From positions 1 to 19,724 of the forward strand of contig CAZTLX010000067.1 of assembly GCA_964614575.1 (NCBI GenBank): a stretch of 19,724 nt of DNA. Reading direction: 5' to 3'. Numbering within the stretch: the first letter of the stretch is position 1; every line of letters begins with the position of its first letter. This document shows, one piece after another, positions 1-6,459 of this stretch. The stretch is from JBGTLW01 sp964614575 (GTDB taxonomy: Bacteria > Planctomycetota > Phycisphaerae > Phycisphaerales > Phycisphaeraceae). A model generated the notes under the pieces. The model was not told where the DNA came from, did no database searches, and saw only the letters and a list, made by a program, of their open reading frames with translations. The position numbers and the translations under genes were made by a program.

Positions 1-366
1 GGTGATCAGGTTCGCCACCAGCTTCGCGGTGATCGGCACGCGGCCGGCGTCCTTGCGGTCCTGCCGGGCGTAGCCAAAGTACGGGATCACCACCGTGATG
101 CGCGACGCGCTGGCCCGCTTGAGGCAATCGACGTAGATCAGCAGCTCCATCAGGTGGGCGTTGACCGGGTTGTAGGTCGATTGCACCACGAAGCAGTCGC
201 GGCCGCGCACATCTTCTTCGATCTTGACGAGGATCTCGCCGTCGGGGAACAGGTCGGTGTGGCCCTGCCCCAGCGGGATGTCGAGGTAGCGGCAGATGCT
301 CTCGGTCAGGTCCCGGCTCGCCCGGCCGCAGAAGATCTTGATGTGGTCGCGGTCTGCGCTGCTCAT
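1..366 (-). CDS. prs: Ribose-phosphate pyrophosphokinase (PRPP synthetase), N-terminal part, cut by window edge
   Basis: Makes PRPP from ribose 5-phosphate and ATP in the cytosol, for purine, pyrimidine, His and Trp synthesis. The 122 visible residues give the typical N-terminus: IKIFCGRASRDLTESIC, then GHTDLFPDGEILVKIEEDVRGRD (the F.DGE..V.I.E..RG.D signature), VVQSTYNPVN, the LLIYVDCLKRASASRI helix and the VIPYFGYARQDRK ATP-binding stretch with its essential Arg-Gln-Asp. The family is about 310-320 residues, so roughly 60% lies beyond the left edge. The ATG at 366 overlaps the TGA of the upstream nucleotidyltransferase (ATGA, 366-363), which implies translational coupling. Adjacency of glmU-type genes and prs is a conserved bacterial arrangement, and both feed nucleotide-sugar supply. 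Identification is firm. Confidence 0.95.
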   Translation of the reverse strand, partial: MSSADRDHIKIFCGRASRDLTESICRYLDIPLGQGHTDLFPDGEILVKIEEDVRGRDCFVVQSTYNPVNAHLMELLIYVDCLKRASASRITVVIPYFGYARQDRKDAGRVPITAKLVANLIT

Positions 367-1181
367 CGCGTGCTCCTGGCCGGCGTGGCGCTGGTCGGCT
401 CCAACCGCCGCCGCAGGATCGCATCGACCTCGGCGAGCTGTTGGGGGTTGTTGATGCTCAAAACGTCTTCCGCCGGCACCGCTTCGACCACCGTCACCGT
501 CCGACCGCCGGCTTTGAACTGCGCCGGCAGATCGGTGATGTAGTACTCGCCCTGCTTGTTGTGGTTGCTGACGCGGCTTAGGCCGTCGAACAACGCCGCG
601 GCGTCGAAGCAGTAATAGCTGGGGTTGACCTCGCGGATCGCACGCTGCGCTTCGGAGGCGTCTTTGTGTTCCACGATCTCGACGAAGCGGCCCTTCGCAT
701 CGCGAACGATCCGGCCGTAACCCGTCGGGTCGTCGATCACCGCGGTGGCCAGGGAGCAGTCGGCCTTGGCGCGGCGGTGGACTTCGAGCAGACGGGCGAG
801 CGTCTGGCCGCGGATCAGCGGGCCGTCGCCGGCGAGCACGAACACGTCGCCCGTGAAGCGCCCCTCGAACGCGGGCCGCGCCATGTCCGCGGCGTGGGCG
901 GTGCCCAGTTGCTCGGTCTGCTCGACAAACTCACACGCCGGCTCGTGGGCCAGGGCCTCGCGGACCAGATCGCCCTTGTAACCCACCACCACCACGATCT
1001 TCTCACTGCCCGCCGCCCTGCACGCATCGACCACCCAGGCCAGCATCGGCCGCCCGGCCACTTCGTAGAGCACCTTCGGCAGATCGCCTCCCATGCGCGT
1101 GCCCTTACCCGCGGCCAGGATGATGGCGGCGGGTGGCGTCAAGCTCGATGGCCGAGGGTGGATGGTCGATGGTTCGGTCAT
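363..1181 (-). CDS. glmU: GlmU-type UDP-N-acetylglucosamine pyrophosphorylase, nucleotidyltransferase domain only
   Basis: Predicted to transfer UMP from UTP to GlcNAc-1-phosphate for cell-envelope precursors. The 272 residues begin with a Pro/Ser-rich tail of about 18 residues, then IILAAGKGTRM with Lys36 (the GxGTRM...K nucleotide loop), EQTEQLGTAHA, LAGDGPLI (metal-binding Asp), GYGRIVRD, a VNPSYYCFD segment and NKQGEYYITDL. These motifs run in GlmU order. Bifunctional GlmU is about 450 residues, with a C-terminal left-handed beta-helix acetyltransferase. None is present here, because the stop lies where that helix would begin. The acetyl transfer must be done elsewhere, or the enzyme uses another sugar phosphate. 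No Shine-Dalgarno is evident, but no later ATG precedes the nucleotide loop, so the start at 1181 is kept. It lies downstream of tRNA-Gln and upstream of prs, overlapping the latter by ATGA. Confidence 0.88.
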   Translation of the reverse strand: MTEPSTIHPRPSSLTPPAAIILAAGKGTRMGGDLPKVLYEVAGRPMLAWVVDACRAAGSEKIVVVVGYKGDLVREALAHEPACEFVEQTEQLGTAHAADMARPAFEGRFTGDVFVLAGDGPLIRGQTLARLLEVHRRAKADCSLATAVIDDPTGYGRIVRDAKGRFVEIVEHKDASEAQRAIREVNPSYYCFDAAALFDGLSRVSNHNKQGEYYITDLPAQFKAGGRTVTVVEAVPAEDVLSINNPQQLAEVDAILRRRLEPTSATPARSTR

Positions 1182-1209
1182 GCGGTCGCGCTTCTGGCTC
1201 TGATCGACT

Positions 1210-1236
1210 CGATCGAAAATCGCCGATCGAAAATCG
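1210..1236. repeat. Two direct copies of a 13-base AT-rich unit
   Basis: The unit cgatcgaaaatcg occurs at 1210-1222 and again at 1224-1236, separated by one base, and is followed by AT-rich sequence up to the tRNA. Each copy is itself partly palindromic (cgat...atcg). It sits between tRNA-Gln and the nucleotidyltransferase start, where low-complexity sequence contrasts with the surrounding very G+C-rich DNA. The function is unknown. It may be an unconstrained spacer, a processing spacer after the tRNA, or one member of a dispersed intergenic repeat family. Confidence 0.7.
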
Positions 1237-1254
1237 AAATTACAAAATACAAAG

Positions 1255-1325
1255 CAGGCCCACTAGGATTCGAACCTAGACTACAAGTACCAAAAACTTG
1301 GGTGCTACCATTACACCATGGGCCT
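1255..1325 (-). tRNA. tRNA-Gln (anticodon TTG)
   Basis: Read on the minus strand, a full cloverleaf folds. The acceptor stem AGGCCCA pairs with TGGGCCT, the D-arm contains AATGGTAG, the anticodon stem is CAAGT/ACTTG around the loop TTTTGGT (anticodon TTG, reading CAA), there is a 4-base variable loop, and the T-arm is CTAGG-TTCGAAT-CCTAG. The discriminator base is G, as is usual for tRNA-Gln. The length is 71 bases and CCA is not encoded. The nucleotidyltransferase gene begins about 73 bases downstream on the same strand, so co-transcription is possible. Confidence 0.95.
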
Positions 1326-1379
1326 GTGGCGTCGCCACGGCATCGCGTCAGTGCGGAAGGTCGGAGCCGACCCTGACGC
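1326..1379. other. Cluster of perfect inverted repeats next to the tRNA-Gln 5' end
   Basis: The 13-base palindrome gtggcgtcgccac lies at 1326-1338, touching the first base of the tRNA gene. A larger hairpin follows: arms gcgtcag (1345-1351) and ctgacgc (1373-1379) enclose a second stem ggtcgg/ccgacc (1359-1364 and 1367-1372). That gives 13 base pairs with a 7-base one-sided bulge. In the minus-strand transcript these would form structured RNA immediately 5' of the tRNA. There is no T-tract, so an intrinsic terminator is unlikely. It could be a precursor-processing element or a protein-binding site. Confidence 0.5.
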
Positions 1380-1528
1380 CCGCGGCGTGTACCGCGATCG
1401 AAGGGGGCCCGGCCGCCTTGCCCATCTCGAACGCCCCGCTGCCGGTCGTGTGGCGGGGTCCGCTCCTGTCCGTGCCGCACCCCTTTTAGCAGGGCGTCGC
1501 GTCACGGTCGGTCAGGCAAAGCCTCAAG

Positions 1529-1557
1529 AGTGTAATCCCCGCAACTCGCCCGGGCAA
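1529..1557 (-). promoter_or_regulatory. Weak candidate sigma70-type promoter for tRNA-Gln/glmU/prs
   Basis: On the minus strand TTGCCC (1557-1552) and TACACT (1534-1529) are separated by 17 bases. Each matches four of six consensus positions. It would place the transcript start about 195 bases before the tRNA, with the hairpin cluster inside the leader. In G+C-rich DNA such a match can be chance, so this is only a candidate. Confidence 0.22.
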
Positions 1558-1669
1558 ACGCCGCCCGACGCCGCGGAGGTCAATCCCCGGGTCCCTCCCC
1601 TCCCCCGCTTGCTCCCCTCGCCCGCCGCACTAGCATGCGTCTGACGCATCCCCGACGCGAGACTCGATC

Positions 1670-2680
1670 ATGCCCACCGACTCCCCTCTCCGCATCGGCC
1701 TGCTCGGCTGCGGCGGCATCCAGGCCAAGCACGCCCGCACCTTCCGCGCCCGCCCCGACGCGACGATCGCCGCGCTCTGTGATGTCAGCGACGCGGCCAT
1801 CGACCGGCTCATCGAACGCCTCGATGCACCCGACGCGCTCAAAGACGCGCCCCGCTTCACCGAACCGGCCGCGATGTATGACGCGCTCGAACTCGATGCC
1901 GTCTCCATCGCCACGCCCCACACGCTGCACTTCGACCAGGCGATGCAGGCGCTGGGGCGCGGGCTGCACGTGTTGCTCGAGAAGCCGATGGTCACCCAGG
2001 CCGACCACGCGCACACGCTCGCCGCCGAGGTCGCCCGCCGCGGCAAGGTGCTCATCGTCGCATACAACACGCCCTGCTCCGCGGAACTGGCCTACATCCG
2101 CACGCTGTTGCGCAGCGGGGAACTCGGGCAAATCGAACTGATCAGCGGCCACCTCTCGCAGGGCTGGATGAAAGGCACCACCGGCTCGTGGCGGCAGGAC
2201 CCCGGCCTCTCCGGCGGCGGGCAGGCGTACGACTCGGGCGCGCACCCGCTCGCATCAATGTGCTGGGCCGTCGAGTCGCCCGTGGAGGAGGTTTATGCCC
2301 TCGTGGACAACCACGGCACACCGGTCGATATCAACTCCGCCTTCACCATCCGCTTCGCCAACGGCGCGTTTGCCGCGATCAGCATCTCCGGCAACTGCCC
2401 GACCAACGGCGCGCACATGGCGTTCATGCTCACCGAAGGCAAGATCGAGTTCGACCCCTGGGGCGCCGCTTGGGTGAAGGTCTGGAAAGGCAAAGAAGAA
2501 CGCAAGACGCTGCCGATTACCGGCGAGGCGGTCACCCCCGCGATTAATTTCCTCGACGCCATCGCCGGCAAAAACGAGCCCCGCTCCACCGCCACCACCG
2601 GCATCATCCTCAGCGAACTGATGGACCTGATCTACGAATCCGCCCGCACCGGCCAGCCCGCCCGACCTCGCCGGGACTAA
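1670..2680 (+). CDS. Gfo/Idh/MocA family NAD(P)-dependent oxidoreductase
   Basis: A 336-residue cytosolic dehydrogenase of sugar or inositol derivatives. Residues 8-21 form the Rossmann dinucleotide loop (RIGLLGCGGIQAKH). Residues 76-84 carry the SIATPH nucleotide-proximal strand. Residues 103-107 hold the family's LEKPM motif with the catalytic-region Lys105. GGGQAYDSGAH (182-192) supplies Asp188 and His192 of the C-terminal alpha/beta substrate domain. Length and motif order are typical. There is no signal peptide or Tat motif, unlike many exported planctomycete members. It is apparently a single-gene unit, lying between tRNA-Gln (divergent) and tRNA-Ile2 (same strand). No strong Shine-Dalgarno is seen before 1670. 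The substrate cannot be deduced. It lies outside the island, so a link to the glycan locus is not implied. Confidence 0.93.
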   Translation: MPTDSPLRIGLLGCGGIQAKHARTFRARPDATIAALCDVSDAAIDRLIERLDAPDALKDAPRFTEPAAMYDALELDAVSIATPHTLHFDQAMQALGRGLHVLLEKPMVTQADHAHTLAAEVARRGKVLIVAYNTPCSAELAYIRTLLRSGELGQIELISGHLSQGWMKGTTGSWRQDPGLSGGGQAYDSGAHPLASMCWAVESPVEEVYALVDNHGTPVDINSAFTIRFANGAFAAISISGNCPTNGAHMAFMLTEGKIEFDPWGAAWVKVWKGKEERKTLPITGEAVTPAINFLDAIAGKNEPRSTATTGIILSELMDLIYESARTGQPARPRRD

Positions 2681-2730
2681 AGCCTCACCCCCCAAGCCGC
2701 GGGCGGAACAGGACCAAACCGCCAACAAGC

Positions 2731-2736
2731 TATACT
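2731..2736 (+). promoter_or_regulatory. Probable -10 element of tRNA-Ile2
   Basis: TATACT matches the sigma70 -10 consensus at five of six bases, 12 bases before the tRNA. That places transcription start about 5-6 bases upstream of the mature 5' end, the usual distance. No convincing -35 is found 17 bases further up. The local AT-rich island in very G+C-rich DNA supports the call. Confidence 0.5.
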
Positions 2737-2748
2737 CCACGCCTCGCG

Positions 2749-2821
2749 GGGGGCGTAGCTCAGTGGTTAGAGCAGGCGACTCATAATCGCTCGGTCGCCG
2801 GTTCGAATCCGGCCGCCCCCA
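2749..2821 (+). tRNA. tRNA-Ile2 (CAT anticodon, C34 expected to be lysidine)
   Basis: A 73-base cloverleaf: acceptor GGGGGCG/CGCCCCC, D-arm GCTCAGTGGTTAGAGC, anticodon stem-loop GGCGA-CTCATAA-TCGCT, and T-arm GCCGG-TTCGAAT-CCGGC. The discriminator is A and CCA is not encoded. The anticodon reads CAT, which an automatic caller may label Met. However, the D-arm through variable loop (AGCAGGCGACTCATAATCGC and GGTCGC) matches, as I recall it, the E. coli minor isoleucine tRNA (ileX), whose C34 is changed to lysidine by TilS to read AUA. Its 3' end borders the integrase remnant, so it is the likely insertion site of the island. Confidence 0.93.
2797..2821 (+). other. Likely integration (att) site: 3' part of tRNA-Ile2
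   Basis: Tyrosine integrases commonly target the T-arm and 3' end of tRNA genes, leaving the tRNA intact and a direct repeat of this segment at the far end of the element. A truncated integrase abuts this tRNA end, and base composition changes beyond it. I looked for a second copy of this segment in the rest of the window and found none. The far junction is therefore either outside or lost, and the call is inferential. Confidence 0.4.
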
Positions 2822-3982
2822 CCTTTCCGCACCCCGATGCATCACCCTGCGTCCGGGTGCATTGAAAAAGCGCTCAAGGTCAGGAAATAGCGGCACGCAC
2901 CTGAACGCCCCACTCTCGTGCCGCTCGGTCTTGGGGCTGTGGATTCGGATCGAACGCTCCAGCCAATCGATGTCGTCCCATTTGAGTTGCAGAACCTCAG
3001 ATGGCATACGCACCCCTGCGAACCGTGCCATCGCCACCAATCCTCTCCAGCCGGCAGGCGGGAGTTGATCAATGACCCGATTGACATCAGCTGCCGGGAT
3101 ATAGCTCTGACGCTTTGCGTTGCCGATCGATCCTGTAGTTACTTTGGTGTCATGGAACGGATTCTTGATAATCAGGCCACGTCGCACGGCGTCATCGAGC
3201 GCTTGCTTGAGCACTGCGCACCGCTTTCGCGCAGTCGCTTCCGAGAGCGGACGCTGCCGCTTGTTTCGCAACCATTGCGCATAGTCTTCCACGTCCACCG
3301 GTTGGATTGTTCCTAACGAACGGTCCTCGGCGAAGTATTGGATCGCGCAATCCTTGGCCTGCTGCATCCAACGGATGGTCGAACTTTTGACGGTCCCTCG
3401 GCGTCGCTCAAGCCAGTCTTCAAAGAACGTACGCAGCGTGGTGTTGTTGCGTGGTGCACTCAAGCCTGCTTTTGAGAGCTTGTTGTACAGCGTTTGGCTC
3501 AACCCGGTAAGCCAGCGACGCGTATCGATACCGGGCGCTTCACCGAGTCGCATCGCCGCTTCAAGTTCACAGACATGGTGGTGAATCCGCCGGGCACGGG
3601 GCTCTGCCATGTGCCCGAGCCGGATAGGCCGCCGCTTGCCGTCGTGGCCATTCACATAAATGGCCCGCGTACCGTTCTTGGAGGTGCTGATGCTTGCCAT
3701 AGTCCTATTTTCCTCCTCCGGCCCCGCCGAGGCCTGATCGATGATCCAACGGCTTAAAAGTTCCACCGGAATGATGATGCGACGGCCGATCCGTCGGAAA
3801 GGGAAACCGGATGTCGGGTCCGCAATCAAGGCCTGGACCGTCCTCCGGCTCAGCGAAATGGCCGACGCAGCCTCCTGCACGGTGAACGCGAGCTTGCTTG
3901 AAACTGGTTTCGAGGCGTGGGGCGAGATATCCATGCCTGCATACTCGTCAAGAAGCCAATAATTCTGCAGTGGATATTTCAC
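2822..3982 (-). pseudogene. Tyrosine integrase with N-terminal excisionase-like HTH, truncated before the catalytic HxxR and Tyr
   Basis: Two modules share one open frame. The first (GTG 3982, or ATG 3934, to about 3720) is an excisionase/MerR-like helix-turn-helix: FTVQEAASAISLSRRTVQALI followed by RRIGRRIIIPVELLSRWI. The second begins at an internal ATG (3700) with MASISTSKNG, typical of planctomycete integrases. It has an arm-binding region, a SAM-like core-binding domain (FFEDWLERR ... LKQALDDAVRRGLI) and the start of the catalytic domain with the first Arg (GVRMPSEVLQLKWDDID) and the beta-hairpin Lys (SPKTER). Homology stops near 2850. The HxxR motif and nucleophilic Tyr, about 100 residues, are missing. 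The frame then runs antisense through the tRNA (giving RPDSNRRPSDYESP) and into the oxidoreductase, stopping only at 2255. Any product would therefore carry a non-homologous tail and cannot recombine DNA. The rest of the frame is intact, suggesting recent truncation. Confidence 0.85.
3711..3719 (-). promoter_or_regulatory. Internal Shine-Dalgarno for the integrase module
   Basis: GGAGGAGGA ends 10 bases before the ATG at 3700, inside the continuous HTH-integrase frame. It decides that the integrase proper (MASIST...) can be translated on its own. It also implies that the upstream HTH and the integrase were separate products, or alternative products of one frame. Confidence 0.6.
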
Positions 3983-4023
3983 CGCGACCTTGTATGTGCG
4001 CGTATCACGACCGCGGAGTCAAC

Positions 4024-4343
4024 ATGAGCATCGAACGATTCCTCGCCGAGTTGCCCGGGACCCCGGGGCCACGCACATGGCGGTCGAGGCGGTGACCTTC
4101 GCCGAGTGGTTCATCGACCGCTTCGGCCCACGTGTCGGTCGGATCGACATCGCCCTCGCTACGAACCTCGTCAACCTCTTCCGGGGGAGCGCGTGGGTGT
4201 ACCGCTTCGGCGAGGCCGTGCCCGCCCTGCTGGCCGGCCTGCCGCTGACGCTGACGCTGCTGTGGCTGTGGTGGCGCACCCTGCGCGCGTCATCGCGGTT
4301 GCGGCGGACATTGCAAGCGCTGCCGCACGACGCCGCGCCGTAA
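4024..4343 (+). pseudogene. Small membrane-protein ORF, apparently frameshifted
   Basis: An ATG at 4024 with GGAG five bases upstream opens MSIERFLAELPGTPGP but meets TGA at 4095. Protein-like sequence resumes in another frame, from about 4060 or from ATG 4077: TFAEWFIDRFGPRVGRIDIA, then FGEAVPALLAGLPLTLTLLWLWW as one hydrophobic helix, then a basic tail ending at 4343. The switch falls in a C/G-rich run near 4056-4070 that is prone to slippage. Joined, it would be about 106 residues with an amphipathic start, one membrane helix and a positive C-terminus. I do not recognise the family. Alternatively only the 88-residue ORF from 4077 is real. It lies in the scar between the integrase and IS remnants, so decay is plausible. 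Confidence 0.38.
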
Positions 4344-4434
4344 CCCATGAATCCTGTAAAATTGGCACAGACCCCATGAAAACCGCAAGCCCGAATCAAA
4401 ACGGGGAGCGTCCACGTGCCGATACCCCAAAATA

Positions 4435-4698
4435 ATGTACTTATCCCCTTTTCTTGGCCCGATGAGCGGCAAAGGCGATTGCTACGACAACGCCGTGGCC
4501 GAGAGCTTCTTCGGCACGCTCAAGAGCGAACACCTCGACGGCTTCCGCTTCCTCACGCGGCAAGAGGCGAAGCTGGAGGTCTTCAACTTCATCGACGGCT
4601 ACTACAACCCAAGACGCCTGCACTCGACCCTGGGCTACCAGAGCCCCGACGAGTTCGAGATGCGCTACCCCAACAACCCCACAAGCTACGCCGCCTGA
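4435..4698 (+). pseudogene. IS3-family transposase (OrfB), C-terminal remnant
   Basis: From 4462 the frame reads MSGKGDCYDNAVAESFFGTL, then EHLDGFRFLTRQEAKLEVFN, YNPRRLHSTLGYQSPDEFE and a short tail. This is the end of the DDE integrase core of IS3-family OrfB. The Glu of AVAESFF is the third catalytic acid. The two upstream Asp residues and all of OrfA are absent, and residues before 4462 (MYLSPFLGP) have no transposase character. About 79 of the usual 270-300 OrfB residues remain, so it is inactive. It marks past insertion activity at the island edge. The family assignment is firm, the subgroup unknown. Confidence 0.88.
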
Positions 4699-4746
4699 TT
4701 ACAATCCCTGTGTCCCGCCAGCACCCACTGGGGGTGGGGAACCTCA
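4699..4746 (+). mobile_element. Possible right end of the IS3-family element
   Basis: Sequence after the transposase stop contains CCTGTGTCCCGCC, a CACCC-ACTGG-GGGTG hairpin and a terminal GGGGAACCTCA. From memory this resembles the TGTCC...CCTCA layout of many IS3-family right ends. No matching left inverted repeat is present because the 5' part of the element is gone, so the exact border near 4746 is tentative. Confidence 0.3.
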
Positions 4747-4820
4747 ATACAACCATGCCCAACAACGCAGTGAACTGGGTGCCGATTCGTAGTGAGTCAT
4801 TGAACAATCTAGCCCAACTG

Positions 4821-4841
4821 CAAGAGCCGTGATGCCTCTTG
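4821..4841. terminator. Hairpin downstream of the GH28-like gene
   Basis: Caagag (4821-4826) and ctcttg (4836-4841) form a perfect 6-base stem around a 9-base loop, about 40 bases past the stop of the minus-strand glycosidase gene. No T-tract follows on the minus strand, and only a broken one (TTTG) on the plus strand. It may end the long minus-strand operon, but the case is weak. Confidence 0.25.
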
Positions 4842-4880
4842 TTTGCGACCCGCGGCGTTGCGCTTGGCTATTCAATCCAC

Positions 4881-6389
4881 CTATGGCGCATTCCGCTTGA
4901 AAAACTGCTTCGGGCTCTCGTGCAGACTCTTCTTTGTCAAAGCCGTTGCGTGTCCGTCTGTTGTGAAGGAGCCTCGCAATTCCACAAGGTTCACGCCGTG
5001 CACCATAAAAGCGGGTGACGTTCGGCAATCGTTTTCGCAGTGGATATTCGCAAGGCTGGCGCGTTGGACATCCTCCATCGCCACTGTCGGCCGGTGATCA
5101 ATCTCAGTGCAAGAGAATGTTGAGTCGCATAGATCAAACCCATCGATTCTCCCGGCGACCAGGGCATATGCGGGGGTGACCGGATGGTCGCTACTGTTAA
5201 ACTTTGAGTTGGCTCCTTCGATCTGAACAAGAGCATCCCGAGAAGTCCCGGTTCCATTGAACTGCATGCGGATACCACTAAGGCTGATGTTCCTCAGTGG
5301 GGACTGGGGGTGCCCAGCCAACAGTATGCCCGACTTCGCATCGCGACCGGCAGGCGTATTGATCGGCCCGATCCCGCGATATCGACCAATGTCTGAACCG
5401 GTGATATCAGCGAGCATGACATTCTGAATTGTGCCCGGTACAGGCCGGGGAGGAGAGGGATAGCTTTCCTCAAGCCCGGTTGGATAGGTGCCTTGACCAA
5501 TCATCATGAAGATCGGTTCGGCAACCGTTCTCATGGTGATGCCCCGAACCTGGATCGAGTCCATCGCCGCCCCGTCGGTACACTGAAACGTGATGCCCGC
5601 GCCTGAATGGTGGATACAGCAATTGCTGACGAGGATGTCCTCGAAGCCACCGAAACACTCGGCTCCAAAGCGGATGGCATTGCAGTGCGAGGACACAGTG
5701 CAGTTGGTCACAGTCACACGACGCAGCGGCCGCCCGCCGGTTGACTTAAAGCAAATCCCATCGTCTTCGCTGTCGATCAAACAGTCTGAGATGCGGACGT
5801 TCTCACATGCGTCGATATCAATACCATCCGTGTTGTAGTTCGGGCTTCGCGTTTGGATGGTCAGGCCATGCACCACAACATCCTCGCACGCCATTAAATG
5901 CAACGTCCAAAACGCAGAGTCGAGCAGACGAAAAGTCTCTAGTCGAATGCGCTTGCAGTTAACAAGGCGAAGAAGGGAAGGCCGATTTTGATACCGCATG
6001 GGTCGGTCCCATGTCTGCTGCTTGAAGGCCGCGCTGGCTCCACAGCCATTGATTGTGCCGGTGCCGCTGATAGTGACGTCTTCGACCTGGTCGGCATAGA
6101 TCAACGCGTGGCGGAACATCGGATTGAAGTTGCTCGCAAATGACGGAGTCTGTGGGGGGAACGCGTCAAGGTCCTCCAGTGCGCGTAGTTCAGAGCCTCC
6201 TTCCAAGTGCAGACGGACGTAGCTTCGGAGGAACAGTGTACCGGTGAGGTACGTGCCGGGCATCAAGCGCACCGTGCCACCCCCGGCATCGGCGCAGGCA
6301 TCAATGGCCTGTTGAATGCTATTGGTGCAAACCTTTAAGCCATCGGCCTTCGCGCCATAGTGGCATGGGTCAAACGTATTATGCGTCAT
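4881..6389 (-). CDS. GH28-like right-handed parallel beta-helix glycosidase (polygalacturonase family)
   Basis: Predicted to hydrolyse galacturonate-containing (or related) glycosidic bonds by inversion. The 502 residues start without a signal peptide. The N-terminus has the pectate-lyase-fold entry FDPCHYGAKADG, NSIQQAIDACADAGGGTVRL and PGTYLTGTLFLRS. Repeating helix rungs follow (VTISGTGTI.G, LLRLVNCKRIRLE, ENVRISDC, LRRVTVTNC, FEDILVSNC). Catalytic-type motifs are NTDGID (Asp188, Asp191) and SEDDGICFKS (Asp209/Asp210), with His235 in SSHCNAIRFG where classical GH28 has GHG. The RIK motif is not found. ATG 6389 is preferred over 6419 because AAGGA lies eight bases upstream of it. It is last in the exbBD unit, 70 bases after the 880-residue gene. 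It is less G+C-rich than the left region, with about 52% in the 60 bases from 4901. Missing RIK leaves the exact sugar open. Confidence 0.85.
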   Translation of the reverse strand: MTHNTFDPCHYGAKADGLKVCTNSIQQAIDACADAGGGTVRLMPGTYLTGTLFLRSYVRLHLEGGSELRALEDLDAFPPQTPSFASNFNPMFRHALIYADQVEDVTISGTGTINGCGASAAFKQQTWDRPMRYQNRPSLLRLVNCKRIRLETFRLLDSAFWTLHLMACEDVVVHGLTIQTRSPNYNTDGIDIDACENVRISDCLIDSEDDGICFKSTGGRPLRRVTVTNCTVSSHCNAIRFGAECFGGFEDILVSNCCIHHSGAGITFQCTDGAAMDSIQVRGITMRTVAEPIFMMIGQGTYPTGLEESYPSPPRPVPGTIQNVMLADITGSDIGRYRGIGPINTPAGRDAKSGILLAGHPQSPLRNISLSGIRMQFNGTGTSRDALVQIEGANSKFNSSDHPVTPAYALVAGRIDGFDLCDSTFSCTEIDHRPTVAMEDVQRASLANIHCENDCRTSPAFMVHGVNLVELRGSFTTDGHATALTKKSLHESPKQFFKRNAP

Positions 6390-6459
6390 GTCGACGTTCC
6401 TTACGGTCGGCCGCAACAATTCTCAGGCATAGTGTTTCCATCCGTATGATTGAGTGTTC

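Larger units (their letters stand above)
1326..1669. other. Divergent intergenic region between tRNA-Gln and the oxidoreductase gene
   Basis: No coding sequence is supported here. The segment next to the tRNA is rich in inverted repeats (see 1326-1379). The rest is G+C-rich and must hold the promoters of both the minus-strand tRNA-Gln/glmU/prs unit and the plus-strand oxidoreductase. Short reading frames crossing it run through the tRNA gene, lack ribosome-binding sites and have no recognisable content. Confidence 0.6.

Noticed and set aside
1178..1480. 100-codon minus-strand frame ending in ATGA at the glmU start
   Set aside because: It runs through the tRNA-Gln gene, has no ribosome-binding site and no protein-like features. 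The ATGA overlap is coincidental.
2749..2821. Reading the CAT anticodon as tRNA-Met
   Set aside because: The D-arm, anticodon stem and variable loop match the lysidine-type minor isoleucine tRNA much better than elongator or initiator Met.
4744..5028. 94-codon minus-strand frame overlapping the GH28-like 3' end
   Set aside because: It overlaps the end of the GH28-like gene in another frame and the IS-flanking sequence, and has no supporting signal.
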